Positions 7,371 through 16,638 of a stretch of 64,000 nt of DNA are shown piece after piece. Positions within the stretch are counted from its first letter, which is position 1. Every line of letters begins with the position of its first letter. A program made the translations under genes and the position numbers. The DNA is from Lactococcus protaetiae (GTDB taxonomy: Bacteria; Bacillota; Bacilli; Lactobacillales; Streptococcaceae), in contig NZ_CP041356.1 in NCBI RefSeq assembly GCF_006965445.1, positions 1,736,001-1,800,000 on the forward strand, in the 5' to 3' direction. Under the pieces are notes generated by a model, which saw only the letters and a program-made list of their open reading frames with translations, was not told the DNA's origin and ran no database searches.

Positions 7371-9281
7371 ATGATTTTACTACAAGGAAATGGCATCGCT
7401 CGTACTTTTGGTGGCGATGTTTTATTTAAAGATATTAATTTTAGTTTGCAAGATAAGTCGCGTATGGCTTTGGTTGGACGAAATGGTGCTGGAAAATCCA
7501 CCTTATTAAAAATTATTGCTGGAGTTGAGGAGCCAAGTGCAGGAACGATTTCAAAAGTTAGAGATTTGTCAATGAACTATCTTGCACAGGATACGGGGTT
7601 AAACTCGGATTTAACGATTTTTGATGAGATGCTAACAGTTTTTGAAAAACTACGTCAGATGGAAAAACAGCTTCGTCAGATGGAAATGCAGATGGGAGAA
7701 CTAGAGTCTAATGATTTAGCGGTTCTCATGGCACGATATGACTATCTCTCAGAAGAGTTTCGAATCTTAAATGGTTTTACCTATGAGGCAGAGATAAAGG
7801 CAGTATTGAATGGTTTTCGCTTTGATGAATTGATGTGGGATAGAAAAATTTCAAGCTTATCTGGGGGACAAAAAACACGACTTGCTTTAGCAAAAATGCT
7901 TTTGGAAAAGCCACAGTTGTTAATTTTAGATGAACCAACGAACCATTTGGATATTGAAACGCTGGCTTGGCTGGAAAATTATTTAAAAAATTATGACGGA
8001 AGTCTTTTGATTGTTAGTCACGATCGATATTTTTTGGATAAGGTTGTGAATGAGGTTTTAGAACTATCCAGAGGTGAATTGACGCGCTTTGTTGGAAATT
8101 ATTCAAAATATGTTGAACTTCGTGAAGAAAAGTTACTTTCTGAAATTAAAAATTTTGAAAAACAACAAAAAGAAATTGCGAAATTAGAGGATTATGTAGC
8201 ACGCAATCTTGCACGTGCTTCAACGACAAAAATGGCGCAATCTCGTCGGAAAAGGTTGGAAAAAATGGAGCGTCTGGACTCTCCTTCTGGAGATGAAAAG
8301 TCTGCACATGTTACTTTTATTCCCGAAAAATCTTCAGGTAATGTAGTTCTGACAGTGACAAATGCTGCGATTGGTTATCCTGATAAGGTGCTTTCAAAAT
8401 CAATTAACCTTGATGAACGTAAAGGAGAAGCGATTGCTATTGTTGGCCCAAATGGGATTGGGAAAACAACACTTATTAAATCCATTATTGGTCAAATTCC
8501 TTTTATTTCGGGTGAGGCCAAGCTTGGTGCAAATGTGCTACTGGGTTACTACGATCAAGAGCAAGGACGTTTAACTCCATCTAATACTGTGCTTGACGAG
8601 TTATGGAATGAGCATCGGCTTCTTAATGAGGTCGAGATTCGCAATATGTTAGGAAATTTTTTATTCTCTGGTGAAGATGTGAAAAAGACGGTAGGAATGT
8701 TGTCCGGAGGTGAAAAAGCACGTTTATTATTAGCTAAATTGGCGATGAACCATGATAATTTTTTGATTTTGGATGAACCAACGAACCACTTGGATATTGA
8801 TTCACGTGAGGTGCTTGAAAATGCTTTGATTGACTTTGCAGGAACGATTTTATTTGTCTCGCATGACCGTTATTTTATTAATCGCGTGGCAACAAAAGTG
8901 ATTGAACTCTCAGCCAAGGGCAGTATGGAGTTTCTGGGCGACTATGATTATTACTTGGAAAAGAAAGAAGAAATTGAGTTTGCAAAGGAAGCGCTAGAAG
9001 GGCGAGAGTTTGTTGAATCAGCGAGTCAACAAGACTTTGCAGCACAAAAAGAAGCGCAAAAAAACCGACGCAAAATTGAGCGTGATGTTGCAAGTGCGGA
9101 AGAAACTTTGGAAAAAATAGAGTCTACAATAAAAGAGTTACTGGTGCAGATGCATGAAAATCCGGAAGATTTTGTAAAGCTTGGAGAACTTCAGGCGAGT
9201 ATTGATATATTGACTGAGCAAAAAAATGAAACTGAGCTTGTACTTCTTGAAGCGATGGAACTACTAGAAGAGTTAGAGTAA
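7371..9281 (+). CDS. ABC-F family ATPase (YdiF-like)
   Basis: The 636-residue protein has two ATP-binding cassettes and no membrane segment: Walker A GRNGAGKST and signature LSGGQKT in the first, GPNGIGKTT and LSGGEKAR in the second, each with LILDEPTNHLDI. The linker between them and the C-terminal coiled coil (about residues 550-636) are typical of ABC-F proteins, which act on the ribosome rather than in transport. The gene stands alone between a repeat copy and the pyrE leader. Its specific role is not evident. Confidence 0.9.
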   Translation: MILLQGNGIARTFGGDVLFKDINFSLQDKSRMALVGRNGAGKSTLLKIIAGVEEPSAGTISKVRDLSMNYLAQDTGLNSDLTIFDEMLTVFEKLRQMEKQLRQMEMQMGELESNDLAVLMARYDYLSEEFRILNGFTYEAEIKAVLNGFRFDELMWDRKISSLSGGQKTRLALAKMLLEKPQLLILDEPTNHLDIETLAWLENYLKNYDGSLLIVSHDRYFLDKVVNEVLELSRGELTRFVGNYSKYVELREEKLLSEIKNFEKQQKEIAKLEDYVARNLARASTTKMAQSRRKRLEKMERLDSPSGDEKSAHVTFIPEKSSGNVVLTVTNAAIGYPDKVLSKSINLDERKGEAIAIVGPNGIGKTTLIKSIIGQIPFISGEAKLGANVLLGYYDQEQGRLTPSNTVLDELWNEHRLLNEVEIRNMLGNFLFSGEDVKKTVGMLSGGEKARLLLAKLAMNHDNFLILDEPTNHLDIDSREVLENALIDFAGTILFVSHDRYFINRVATKVIELSAKGSMEFLGDYDYYLEKKEEIEFAKEALEGREFVESASQQDFAAQKEAQKNRRKIERDVASAEETLEKIESTIKELLVQMHENPEDFVKLGELQASIDILTEQKNETELVLLEAMELLEELE

Positions 9282-9284
9282 GAC

Positions 9285-9313
9285 TTGCAAATTTGTCTAA
9301 TCTTTGATAGAAT
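9285..9313 (+). promoter_or_regulatory. Promoter of the pyrE leader
   Basis: TTGCAA (9285-9290) and TAGAAT (9308-9313) are separated by 17 bases. The -35 box begins three to four bases after the ABC-F stop codon, so the leader starts near 9320. Confidence 0.75.
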
Positions 9314-9334
9314 CATTCTAATAAAACTTTTAAT

Positions 9335-9600
9335 TTAGGGTTGGATTTTGCAGATTGCTGTGAAACTGCCCTGTTCTGGTGACGGAAGTCCTAGGATAGT
9401 CCAGAGAGACTAGCAAGGTTGAGAACAGGTGTAAAATAATCATCTGTCAGTACTGACAAGAAGTCTGTCCGTTCAATATGGCTTGATTTGTATTGAACGT
9501 GCGCTTTATCGGCTTATACAATAAGCTGTCAGTATACTGACAGAAAACTTTTACAAAATTTTTCAAAACTTGCAGTGTTTCTGCAAGTTTTTTTGTTATA
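9335..9600 (+). promoter_or_regulatory. PyrR-type transcription attenuator of pyrE
   Basis: The loop sequence TAGTCCAGAGAGACTA lies in a hairpin closed by CCTGTTCT and AGAACAGG and matches the PyrR binding-loop consensus of Gram-positive pyr leaders. Further hairpins follow, including GTTCAATA/TATTGAAC and two CTGTCAG/CTGACAG palindromes (9444-9458, 9526-9543). The leader ends in a clear terminator, AAACTTGCAG... with T7, at 9568-9597. PyrR with UMP would favour termination, lowering pyrE expression when pyrimidines are plentiful. Confidence 0.75.
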
Positions 9601-9747
9601 ACACTACACAATTAATTGAGTTCATTTTTATTCGTTATGCTTTAAACACCAACTTTTATGCGCTGTGTCAAGGACTCTTGTATTAATGCAAAAGAAGTAT
9701 AACAGTATGAAATATTCTCATCTCTTACTACAAGGAGTTCATTTTCT

Positions 9748-10386
9748 ATGTCATTGTCAAAGAATATTGCAGCTGATTTATTAAAAATCAAGGCCGTTAG
9801 TTTGTCACCAAGCCAACCTTTTACTTGGGCTTCTGGTATTCAATCGCCAATTTATACGGACAATCGTGTCACACTTGCTTATCCAGAGGTACGGACGCAG
9901 ATTGAAAAAGGCTTTGCGGATTTGATAAAATCGGAATTTCCAGAAGTTGAAGTCATTGCAGGTACAGCGACAGCTGGCATTCCGCATGGGGCAATTATTG
10001 CGGATTATTTGAAACTTCCTTTTGCTTATATCCGAAGCAAACCTAAAGACCACGGCGCAGGTCATCAAGTTGAAGGACGTGTGGCTAAAGGGCAAAAAAT
10101 GGTTGTTGTTGAAGATTTGATTTCTACTGGTGGCTCAGTCTTAGAAGCAGTTGTTGCGGCTGAACGAGAAGGAGCAGATGTTCTCGGAGTAGTTGCAATT
10201 TTTACCTATGAATTGGAAAAAGCAAGCATAAAATTTGCCGAAGCTGGTGTTAAATTAGCAACACTTACCAACTACTCTGAACTGATTGAAATTGCTCAAG
10301 AGACGGGCTATGTTACTTCTCAGGAACTTGCCTTGCTCAAAAAGTTTAAAGAAAACCAAGAAACTTGGTTGGATGTGAGCAAATAA
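9748..10386 (+). CDS. pyrE: Orotate phosphoribosyltransferase
   Basis: PyrE converts orotate and PRPP to orotidine monophosphate, the fifth step of UMP synthesis. The 212-residue protein has the PRPP-binding motif [12 protein letters not shown] (about residues 117-128) and the catalytic loop segment [21 protein letters not shown] lies about ten bases before the ATG. The gene is behind a PyrR-type attenuator. Its usual partner pyrC follows, but about 585 bases away because a composite repeat lies between them. Confidence 0.97.
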   Translation: MSLSKNIAADLLKIKAVSLSPSQPFTWASGIQSPIYTDNRVTLAYPEVRTQIEKGFADLIKSEFPEVEVIAGTATAGIPHGAIIADYLKLPFAYIRSKPKDHGAGHQVEGRVAKGQKMVVVEDLISTGGSVLEAVVAAEREGADVLGVVAIFTYELEKASIKFAEAGVKLATLTNYSELIEIAQETGYVTSQELALLKKFKENQETWLDVSK

Positions 10387-10417
10387 TCGTTTTGTAGACT
10401 TATTTTTAATGTTTATC

Positions 10418-10825
10418 AAATAGGGCGTTGGCGCTTTTAGCGCCTAGGCTTCTTGGACAAGACCACTTCGCCTTGCGACTTTAGTTGATTGCGATTTGAA
10501 CTTCCGACTTTAGTCGGTTAGTGAAATCGACAGCGAAGCAAAGTGGAGATAGAGCGAATGGATAACGAAGCTTCGCTACGGTGTGACCTCATATCGAAGA
10601 TGTTAAGCAGACTGTTGCAGCTTTAGCTGCGTACAGGTCGCTTAGTTGTTACACCTAGAGGTTACCTTAAATTCAGTAGTGAGTTGCCCTTTTATCAGTC
10701 GCATTGCCTTTTGCTCTTGCTGCTTTAGCAGCTAAGCAAACGGACAGCGTAGCGCAGCGAAGATAGCGACTAGAGAAAATGGACAAATGTTTTACGGCAC
10801 TCCCATTGAATAAGTCTTGACTTCA
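10418..10825 (-). repeat. Composite hairpin-rich intergenic repeat, copy B (inverted)
   Basis: This is the reverse complement of most of copy A, ending on this strand in AATAAGTCTTGACTTCAT, the element start read backwards. At its other end GGCGC and GCGCC pair around a short A-rich loop where copy A has GTGC/GCAC. It lies between pyrE and pyrC, in reverse orientation to those genes. Confidence 0.9.
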
Positions 10826-10930
10826 TTAGAAAATAATTAGATTAACTATAAGAGATTGTTTTACTTTTGAGCAAAGAAGTAGATGCGTAAAGTCGAATGG
10901 GATGAGATGACGCAAAAAATACTGACAGTA

Positions 10931-10952
10931 TTTCTGTCAGTACTGACAGAAA
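10931..10952. repeat. Perfect 22-bp CTGTCAG/CTGACAG palindrome before pyrC
   Basis: The core CTGTCAGTACTGACAG is extended by TTT and AAA to a perfect 22-bp palindrome, 18 bases before the pyrC start and just before the ribosome binding site. A further CTGACAG lies at 10922-10928, so alternative hairpins are possible. Confidence 0.85.
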
Positions 10953-10970
10953 AGAGTAAGAGGAGAAGTC

Positions 10971-12251
10971 ATGTATTTGTTGGTTAAAAATGGGCGTGTC
11001 ATTGACCCAAAAACTGGACTGGATTGTGTTTGTGATGTTTTAATTCAGGATGAAAAAATTGTCAAAATCGGGAAAAGTCTGTCAGTTGAAGGGATTAAAA
11101 TTGATGAGATTATTGATGCAACAGGATTGGTTGTGTCGCCGGGGCTGATTGATATTCATGTTCATTTTAGAGAACCTGGACAAACGCATAAGGAAACGAT
11201 TCATACAGGTGCCAAATCCGCTGCGGCTGGAGGTTTTACCACAGTTGTCATGATGGCAAACACAAAACCTGTGCTTTCAACGGCTGAAATTCTCCGTGAA
11301 ACATTAGAAATTGCTGCTCAAGAACCCATTCATATCAAAGCGCTTGGATCGATTACACAGGATTTTGACGGTCAGCAGCTGACAGACTTTGACCAACTTC
11401 TGTCAGTAGGTGCTGTTGGTTTTTCGGATGACGGTATTCCTTTGACAAACGCTGGTATATTGCGATTAGCACTGACAAAAGTTTTGGAAACTGACAGTTT
11501 AATTTCCATTCATGAAGAAGATCCAAATCTTATCGGAACTTTGGGAGTAAACGATGGTGCAGTCGCTCATCAATGCGGTTTTACGGGTGCACCTGCAGTT
11601 TCTGAATACAGTATGGTGGCGCGTGATGTCATGATTGCTTATGATACTAATGGTCGCCTCCACGTTCAACATTTATCAACAGCCGAATCTGTCGAAGTTG
11701 TTCGTTTTGCTAAAATGTTGGGGGCGAGAGTGACTGCAGAAGTGACACCACAGCATTTCTCAATCACAGAGCAGGCGGTACTAGAGCAAGGAACAAATGC
11801 TAAGCTCAATCCACCTCTGCGTCGGGACAAAGATATTGCAAAAATCATTGAAGGCTTGCAAGATGGTACTATTGATGTCATTGCAACCGATCATGCGCCA
11901 CACACTCATGAGGAAAAAAACGTCGAACTAGCAAAAGCACCGAGTGGAATGATTGGTTTAGAAACATCATTACAGCTTGGTTTGACTCATCTAGTAGCAT
12001 CTGGTCATCTTAGCTTATCTGATTTACTTGCAAAAATGACAATCAATCCAGCGCAACTCTATCATTTTGATGCAGGTTATCTAGCAGAAAATGGTCCAGC
12101 TGACCTAACAATTTTTGACGCTCATCATGACTTTACAGTGCCAGAACACTTTGATTCTAAAGCGACAAACTCACCTTTCAGCAATCAAAAAGTTAAAGGG
12201 CAAGTAAAATTTACGATTTGCTCAGGAAAAGTTGTCTATCAACAACACTAA
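10971..12251 (+). CDS. pyrC: Dihydroorotase
   Basis: PyrC closes carbamoyl aspartate to dihydroorotate, the third step of UMP synthesis. The 426-residue protein carries the metal-binding [10 protein letters not shown] motif (about residues 57-66) and the signature [11 protein letters not shown] near residue 304, both typical of class I dihydroorotases. AGAGGAGAAG lies just upstream of the ATG. Transcription may still read through from pyrE, but the intervening repeat could uncouple the two. Confidence 0.97.
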   Translation: MYLLVKNGRVIDPKTGLDCVCDVLIQDEKIVKIGKSLSVEGIKIDEIIDATGLVVSPGLIDIHVHFREPGQTHKETIHTGAKSAAAGGFTTVVMMANTKPVLSTAEILRETLEIAAQEPIHIKALGSITQDFDGQQLTDFDQLLSVGAVGFSDDGIPLTNAGILRLALTKVLETDSLISIHEEDPNLIGTLGVNDGAVAHQCGFTGAPAVSEYSMVARDVMIAYDTNGRLHVQHLSTAESVEVVRFAKMLGARVTAEVTPQHFSITEQAVLEQGTNAKLNPPLRRDKDIAKIIEGLQDGTIDVIATDHAPHTHEEKNVELAKAPSGMIGLETSLQLGLTHLVASGHLSLSDLLAKMTINPAQLYHFDAGYLAENGPADLTIFDAHHDFTVPEHFDSKATNSPFSNQKVKGQVKFTICSGKVVYQQH

Positions 12252-12280
12252 AACATCAGAAAACTCTGATGTTTTTTTAT
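12252..12280 (+). terminator. Intrinsic terminator of pyrC
   Basis: AAACATCAG (12252-12260) and CTGATGTTT (12267-12275) form the stem, followed by a T run. Confidence 0.85.
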
Positions 12281-12490
12281 TATATTATGAAGTACAAAAA
12301 ATTCCTCTGAAATGCTATAATAGAGTTGTTCCAAAACTTAATTAATTGGCTTGCATCCCAGTAGTATAACAATTAGCAGTTTGCTATGTGCTAAAGATAG
12401 CGATTAAGATTTATTAAATAAAAGTAAAAAATTGGAATATACCAAGTGATTAAAGTAACTTATGAGCGAAGAGGAGCATAACAATATAAA

Positions 12491-13153
12491 ATGAATTATT
12501 ATGAAGAATATAGCAAAGGACACTTGGTTTTGCCGAGCGCACTCTTGACACATTTCAATAAGCTTTTTCCTTCCAGTTCTGATTTTTTGGTTTGGCTTTA
12601 TTTTTTTGAAAATAGTGATGTTGCTCCAAGCGAAATTGCTTCAAAAATTGGGAGTACACCTGCAGAAATTAATCGCGCGATTGACCGTTTGGCAAAATTT
12701 GGAGCTATGAAAGTAACTTTGATAGAGATTGATGGTGAGATGGAGACATTTTTTGATGTCAGCCCAGCCTTTAAACATTTGGATGAACTCCTTAACTCAG
12801 ACAGTGGTAGCGGTACAAATATTAATGAAGAAAATGAAGGAACACTCAAAGAGCTGGTCAGTCTATTTGAAGCTGAAATGGGAGTTATTTCTCCAGTCCA
12901 GATGGAAGAATTACGAGCGTGGCTATTTGAGGATGATTATGAATTTGCTTTGATTAAACAAGCACTTCGTGAAGCAGTCTTAAATCGTAAAGTTTCGTTG
13001 AACTACATTAAAGCGATTCTTCGAAATTGGAAAAATGAGGGAATTCACTCTATTCAAGCAGTAGAAAATCGCCAGATTGAACGTCAAGAATCTAGAAAAA
13101 CGATACCACAAAAGGATTTTTATATTCCAATGGATGGTCCTTGGAATAATTAA
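12491..13153 (+). CDS. dnaD: DnaD-family replication protein
   Basis: DnaD takes part in loading the replicative helicase at oriC and at restart sites. The 220-residue protein has an N-terminal winged helix (FLVWLYFFENSDVAPSEIAS) and a C-terminal DnaD domain ending YIKAILRNWKNEGI, the family hallmark. A TATAAT near 12316-12321 is a likely -10 box with a long leader. It heads a run with nth, trmK and a Nif3-like gene; dnaD-nth adjacency is common in Firmicutes. Confidence 0.92.
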   Translation: MNYYEEYSKGHLVLPSALLTHFNKLFPSSSDFLVWLYFFENSDVAPSEIASKIGSTPAEINRAIDRLAKFGAMKVTLIEIDGEMETFFDVSPAFKHLDELLNSDSGSGTNINEENEGTLKELVSLFEAEMGVISPVQMEELRAWLFEDDYEFALIKQALREAVLNRKVSLNYIKAILRNWKNEGIHSIQAVENRQIERQESRKTIPQKDFYIPMDGPWNN

Positions 13154-13169
13154 TTACGGAATAAAAATT

Positions 13170-13826
13170 ATGTTAAGTAAGAAAAAATATTTAGAAGCTT
13201 TAGAAATCATTGAAAATATGTTTCCAGATGCACATGGAGAGTTAGTTTGGGAAACCCCTTTTCAATTACTTATTGCAACAATCCTGTCTGCCCAAGCAAC
13301 AGATAAAGGAGTGAATAAGGCCACTCCTGCACTTTTTACAGCTTATCCAGATGCTCAATCAATGGCACAAGCGGATATTTCTGATATTGAGTCCCATATC
13401 AGAACCATTGGGCTTTATAAAACAAAGGCTAAAAATATCTTAAAAACTGCCCAGATGTTGACAGAAGAGTTTGGTGATTTATTACCAAATCTTCCAAAAG
13501 ATAAAAAAATTCTGCAAACTTTACCAGGTGTTGGGCGCAAGACTGCTAATGTTGTTCTTGCAGAAGCTTATGGTGTGCCTGGGATTGCGGTTGATACTCA
13601 TGTTGAGCGTGTGTCTAAAAGATTAGATATTGTTCCCCAAAAAGCGACAGTAGTAGAAGTTGAAGAAAAGTTAATGAAGTTTATCCCAGAAGAGAAATGG
13701 GTTCAAGCACATCATCATCTTATATTTTTTGGTCGCTATCACTGCACAGCTAAAAAACCGAAGTGTTCAGAATGTCCAGTGTTAGAATATTGTAAGTTTG
13801 GAAAGAAGTATTTAGAGAATGAATGA
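13170..13826 (+). CDS. nth: Endonuclease III
   Basis: Nth removes oxidised pyrimidines and nicks abasic sites. The start at 13170 (MLSKKKYLEAL, 218 residues) fits the family; an earlier in-frame ATG inside dnaD would add an unrelated extension. The helix-hairpin-helix LPGVGRKTANVV contains the catalytic Lys, AVDTHVERV has the catalytic Asp, and CTAKKPKCSECPVLEYC supplies the C-x6-C-x2-C-x5-C ligands of the [4Fe-4S] cluster. Confidence 0.96.
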   Translation: MLSKKKYLEALEIIENMFPDAHGELVWETPFQLLIATILSAQATDKGVNKATPALFTAYPDAQSMAQADISDIESHIRTIGLYKTKAKNILKTAQMLTEEFGDLLPNLPKDKKILQTLPGVGRKTANVVLAEAYGVPGIAVDTHVERVSKRLDIVPQKATVVEVEEKLMKFIPEEKWVQAHHHLIFFGRYHCTAKKPKCSECPVLEYCKFGKKYLENE

Positions 13827-14529
13827 AATCAGATTATCACAGCGACTTCAATCAGTCGCTGATTTTGTATCAAAAGGGGCGAGAGTTGCAGATATTGGTT
13901 CTGACCACGCTTATCTACCTGCTTATTTGGTACAAGAGGGAACAATTGATTTTGCAGTCGCCGGAGAAGTTGTTGAAGGACCTTTCAACATCGCCAAGAA
14001 TCATATTAATGATATAAATTTACATAATAAAATAGATGTAAGATTAGCAAATGGACTTGCTGCAATAGAAAAAGATGACCAAATTGATAACATTGTCATC
14101 GCAGGGATGGGGGGGATTTTAATTTCTGAAATTTTGGATGCTGATATAAAAAAATTAAAACAAGTAAAACGATTAATTTTACAGCCCAATAATCATGAAG
14201 ATACCTTGCGCCAATGGCTTGATAATCAGGGTTTTAGGATAGTTGATGAAAAGATTTTGCTAGAAGCGGGTAAATTTTATGAGATTATTGTAGCAGAACC
14301 TACTGATTGTTTTACTGAAAATTCTGTCAGTACTGACAGAAAACTGTCAGTAAAGGAATTGATTTTTGGTCCTAAATTACTACTTGATAAATCAGATATT
14401 TTTTGTAAAAAATGGGAAAAAGAACGAGATACTTTAAACAAAATACTAAAAAGATTACCTGAAGAACAAGTTGCAAAACGTGTCGAGCTCCAAGCCAAAA
14501 AACAAAAAATTGAGGAGATACTCAAATGA
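13819..14529 (+). CDS. trmK: tRNA (adenine(22)-N1)-methyltransferase
   Basis: TrmK methylates A22 in the D-loop of some tRNAs. The 236-residue protein has the SAM motif VADIGSDHAYLPAYL near residue 21 and the family segment NIVIAGMGGILI, then a C-terminal coiled coil. It overlaps nth by eight bases, and its stop overlaps the next start (ATGA). A perfect CTGTCAG/CTGACAG palindrome at 14322-14341 is read as SVSTDR. Confidence 0.93.
   Translation: MNEIRLSQRLQSVADFVSKGARVADIGSDHAYLPAYLVQEGTIDFAVAGEVVEGPFNIAKNHINDINLHNKIDVRLANGLAAIEKDDQIDNIVIAGMGGILISEILDADIKKLKQVKRLILQPNNHEDTLRQWLDNQGFRIVDEKILLEAGKFYEIIVAEPTDCFTENSVSTDRKLSVKELIFGPKLLLDKSDIFCKKWEKERDTLNKILKRLPEEQVAKRVELQAKKQKIEEILK
14322..14341. 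repeat. Perfect 20-bp CTGTCAG/CTGACAG palindrome inside trmK
   Basis: TTCTGTCAGTACTGACAGAA is a perfect palindrome within the coding sequence, and another CTGTCAG follows two bases later. Confidence 0.9.
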
Positions 14530-15299
14530 AATTAGTAGATTTTATAGCAAAATATGAGTTGTTTTGCCCGAAAGAACTTGCAGTGGAGGGTGACCCCGTA
14601 GGGTTACAAGTGGGCAATCCTGATAAAGAGATCAAAAAAGTTCTTGTAACATTAGATATTAGAGAGCAAACTGTTCAAGAAGCGATTGATTTAGGAGTCG
14701 ATGTGATTTTTGCGAAGCATCCATTGATTTTTAGACCTTTGGAAGCTTTGACTACGCTTGATGAACAGCAAAAACTTGTTTTAGATTTGGCAAGTTCAGG
14801 GATTGCAGTCTATACAAGTCACACTAATATTGATGTTGTTGAAGGTGGATTGAACGATTATTTTTGTGAACTTTTAGGGATGACAGATATTGAAGTTCTA
14901 GATGATGAGGAAGGCGTTGGACGCATTGGAAATCTTCCGTTGACAACTCTATCAGCGCTGACAGAAAAAGTAAAAACAGTCTTCAATCTTGAACGGCTGA
15001 GGATAGTAACTTATCATCATGAGATGCTGGAAAAAATTACTCGCCTTGCGCTATGTGGAGGCTCTGGCGGTAAATTTTGGCCAATTGCAAAAGAAAAGGG
15101 AGCTGATGTGTATTTGACAGGGGATATTTATTACCATGCGGGTCATGACATGCTTTCTAGAGGACTTCTAGGTATCGATCCTGGTCATTATATTGAAAAA
15201 GCTTTTATTCCATTAGTTGCGGAAAAAATGCGTAGTTTTGAGACAGATGTTGAAATAATTGAAAGCAAAGTGAACACCAATCCCTTTTATGATATATAA
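14526..15299 (+). CDS. Nif3-like dinuclear metal centre hexameric protein
   Basis: The 257-residue protein belongs to the Nif3/YbgI family (formerly GTP cyclohydrolase I type 2), seen by the segments DVIFAKHPLIFRPLEAL and YTSHTNIDVVEGGLND, which hold metal-binding His and Asp, and GADVYLTGDIYYHAGHD. Its substrate is not firmly known. It is translationally coupled to trmK, a conserved Firmicutes pairing. A near-perfect copy of the dispersed palindrome at 14949-14964 encodes LSALTE. Confidence 0.9.
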   Translation: MKLVDFIAKYELFCPKELAVEGDPVGLQVGNPDKEIKKVLVTLDIREQTVQEAIDLGVDVIFAKHPLIFRPLEALTTLDEQQKLVLDLASSGIAVYTSHTNIDVVEGGLNDYFCELLGMTDIEVLDDEEGVGRIGNLPLTTLSALTEKVKTVFNLERLRIVTYHHEMLEKITRLALCGGSGGKFWPIAKEKGADVYLTGDIYYHAGHDMLSRGLLGIDPGHYIEKAFIPLVAEKMRSFETDVEIIESKVNTNPFYDI

Positions 15300-15325
15300 A
15301 AAAAAGACCTTGCGGTCTTTTTTTA
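15300..15325. terminator. Bidirectional terminator
   Basis: AAAAAGACC (15301-15309) and GGTCTTTTT (15314-15322) pair around TTGC, between convergent genes. Confidence 0.88.
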
Positions 15326-15691
15326 ATAAGTAACACTTGTTTTACCACGAAAATCAACAATCAAAAGATTGGGACTAAGTAATTCTGCAGGGCTTTTAAG
15401 CTCAATAAGATTATAAGAAGTGTTGATACTCGTTGTCATATTATCATGGAAGAAGTAAGAACCATATCCTTTGTAGTAGATAGGACCAAACTCTGAATCG
15501 ATGTGTGCATCAAATTCTTTAGGGACCTTTCCTTTTTCGACGGCAACAATGCGATAGCGTGAAATACCGCCAGCACAAGCATCAACTTCCGTATTTTTTT
15601 CACTCAAAGTATGGTCGAAATCAAAAACAAGTTCAACATCTCCAAGTGCTCTAATTTTATCAGCTGTTTTTTCATCAAATGTAATTTTCAT
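15323..15691 (-). CDS. Iron-sulfur cluster biosynthesis (HesB-like) family protein
   Basis: This 122-residue protein matches the lactococcal/streptococcal branch of the Fe-S_biosyn family, starting MKITFDEKTADKIRAL and ending LLIVDFRGKTSVTY. It has one cysteine (DACAGG) rather than the three of classical A-type carriers, so cluster transfer is doubtful and the function is open. GGAGGTG lies before the ATG. It is a single-gene unit. Confidence 0.75.
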   Translation of the reverse strand: MKITFDEKTADKIRALGDVELVFDFDHTLSEKNTEVDACAGGISRYRIVAVEKGKVPKEFDAHIDSEFGPIYYKGYGSYFFHDNMTTSINTSYNLIELKSPAELLSPNLLIVDFRGKTSVTY

Positions 15692-15781
15692 TTTACACCT
15701 CCAGATTTATATGTATCAGATTATCCTGTATACCTCTATTATAGAATTTTTTGAGAGGAGGGTCATACTTTTTGTTTACGA

Positions 15782-16594
15782 TTAGTTATAATCTTTAAGC
15801 ACCCATTCATTGATAGCGTGAGCTACCCCAGATTCTTCATTTGACTTAGTAATATGTTTTGCAATTTTTTTGAGTTCAGCTTTACCATTTTCCATGACCA
15901 CTGGATGTCCAGCAACTTCAAGCATAGAACGGTCATTTTCCTCATCACCAATTGCCATAATTTCATCCAAATCAAGATAAAGTTTCTCAGCTAAATGTTT
16001 CACAGCAGATCCTTTGCTTGCTTTTTTATTCATAAATTCAAGATAATAAGGCGTTGATTTTACCATATTGTAACGTTCAAAGAATTCAAATGGGAGGTAG
16101 GCGATACCGTCGTCCAGAGCTTCTGGTTCATCAACCATCATAACTTTTGCGATTTCTAGTGCCGCAATTTCTTCTGGTTGACGGAAATAAAGAGGCATAT
16201 TAACCATTTGAGCTTCATGAACAGTGTACTTTCCAAGGTCTCGATTAGGTGTATAGATTCCTTTTCGGGTGATAGCATGAATTGGTAATCCAATTTTTCT
16301 AGCAGCAGCATCAAGGTCAAGCCAATCCTCAGCAGACAATGTTTCTTTGATAAATTCCTCACCAGTTGCTCTCTGCACTAGAGCACCATTGTATGTGATA
16401 ACATAGTCACTTTGTTCAGTCAAATCTAAAGTTTTGAGAATATCAGTAACACCAGGTAAAGGACGCCCAGTTGTAATAACAATTTTGACACCGACTTCTT
16501 TTGCTTTAGCAACAGCTAATTTCACTTTATCAGTAATTTGCCGATTAGGATTAAGGAGAGTTCCGTCAAGGTCAATTGCTACAAGTTTAATCAT
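15782..16594 (-). CDS. Cof-type HAD-IIB phosphatase (YidA-like)
   Basis: HAD-IIB enzymes dephosphorylate sugar phosphates and similar metabolites. The 270-residue protein has motif I AIDLDGTLLN (nucleophile Asp8), motif II ITTGRPLPG, and motif IV GDEENDRSML, with a cap domain between. The natural substrate cannot be read from sequence. Confidence 0.93.
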   Translation of the reverse strand: MIKLVAIDLDGTLLNPNRQITDKVKLAVAKAKEVGVKIVITTGRPLPGVTDILKTLDLTEQSDYVITYNGALVQRATGEEFIKETLSAEDWLDLDAAARKIGLPIHAITRKGIYTPNRDLGKYTVHEAQMVNMPLYFRQPEEIAALEIAKVMMVDEPEALDDGIAYLPFEFFERYNMVKSTPYYLEFMNKKASKGSAVKHLAEKLYLDLDEIMAIGDEENDRSMLEVAGHPVVMENGKAELKKIAKHITKSNEESGVAHAINEWVLKDYN

Positions 16595-16638
16595 AATTTA
16601 TCTCTTTCTGTATTTTACATAATTTTAATGATGTATTT

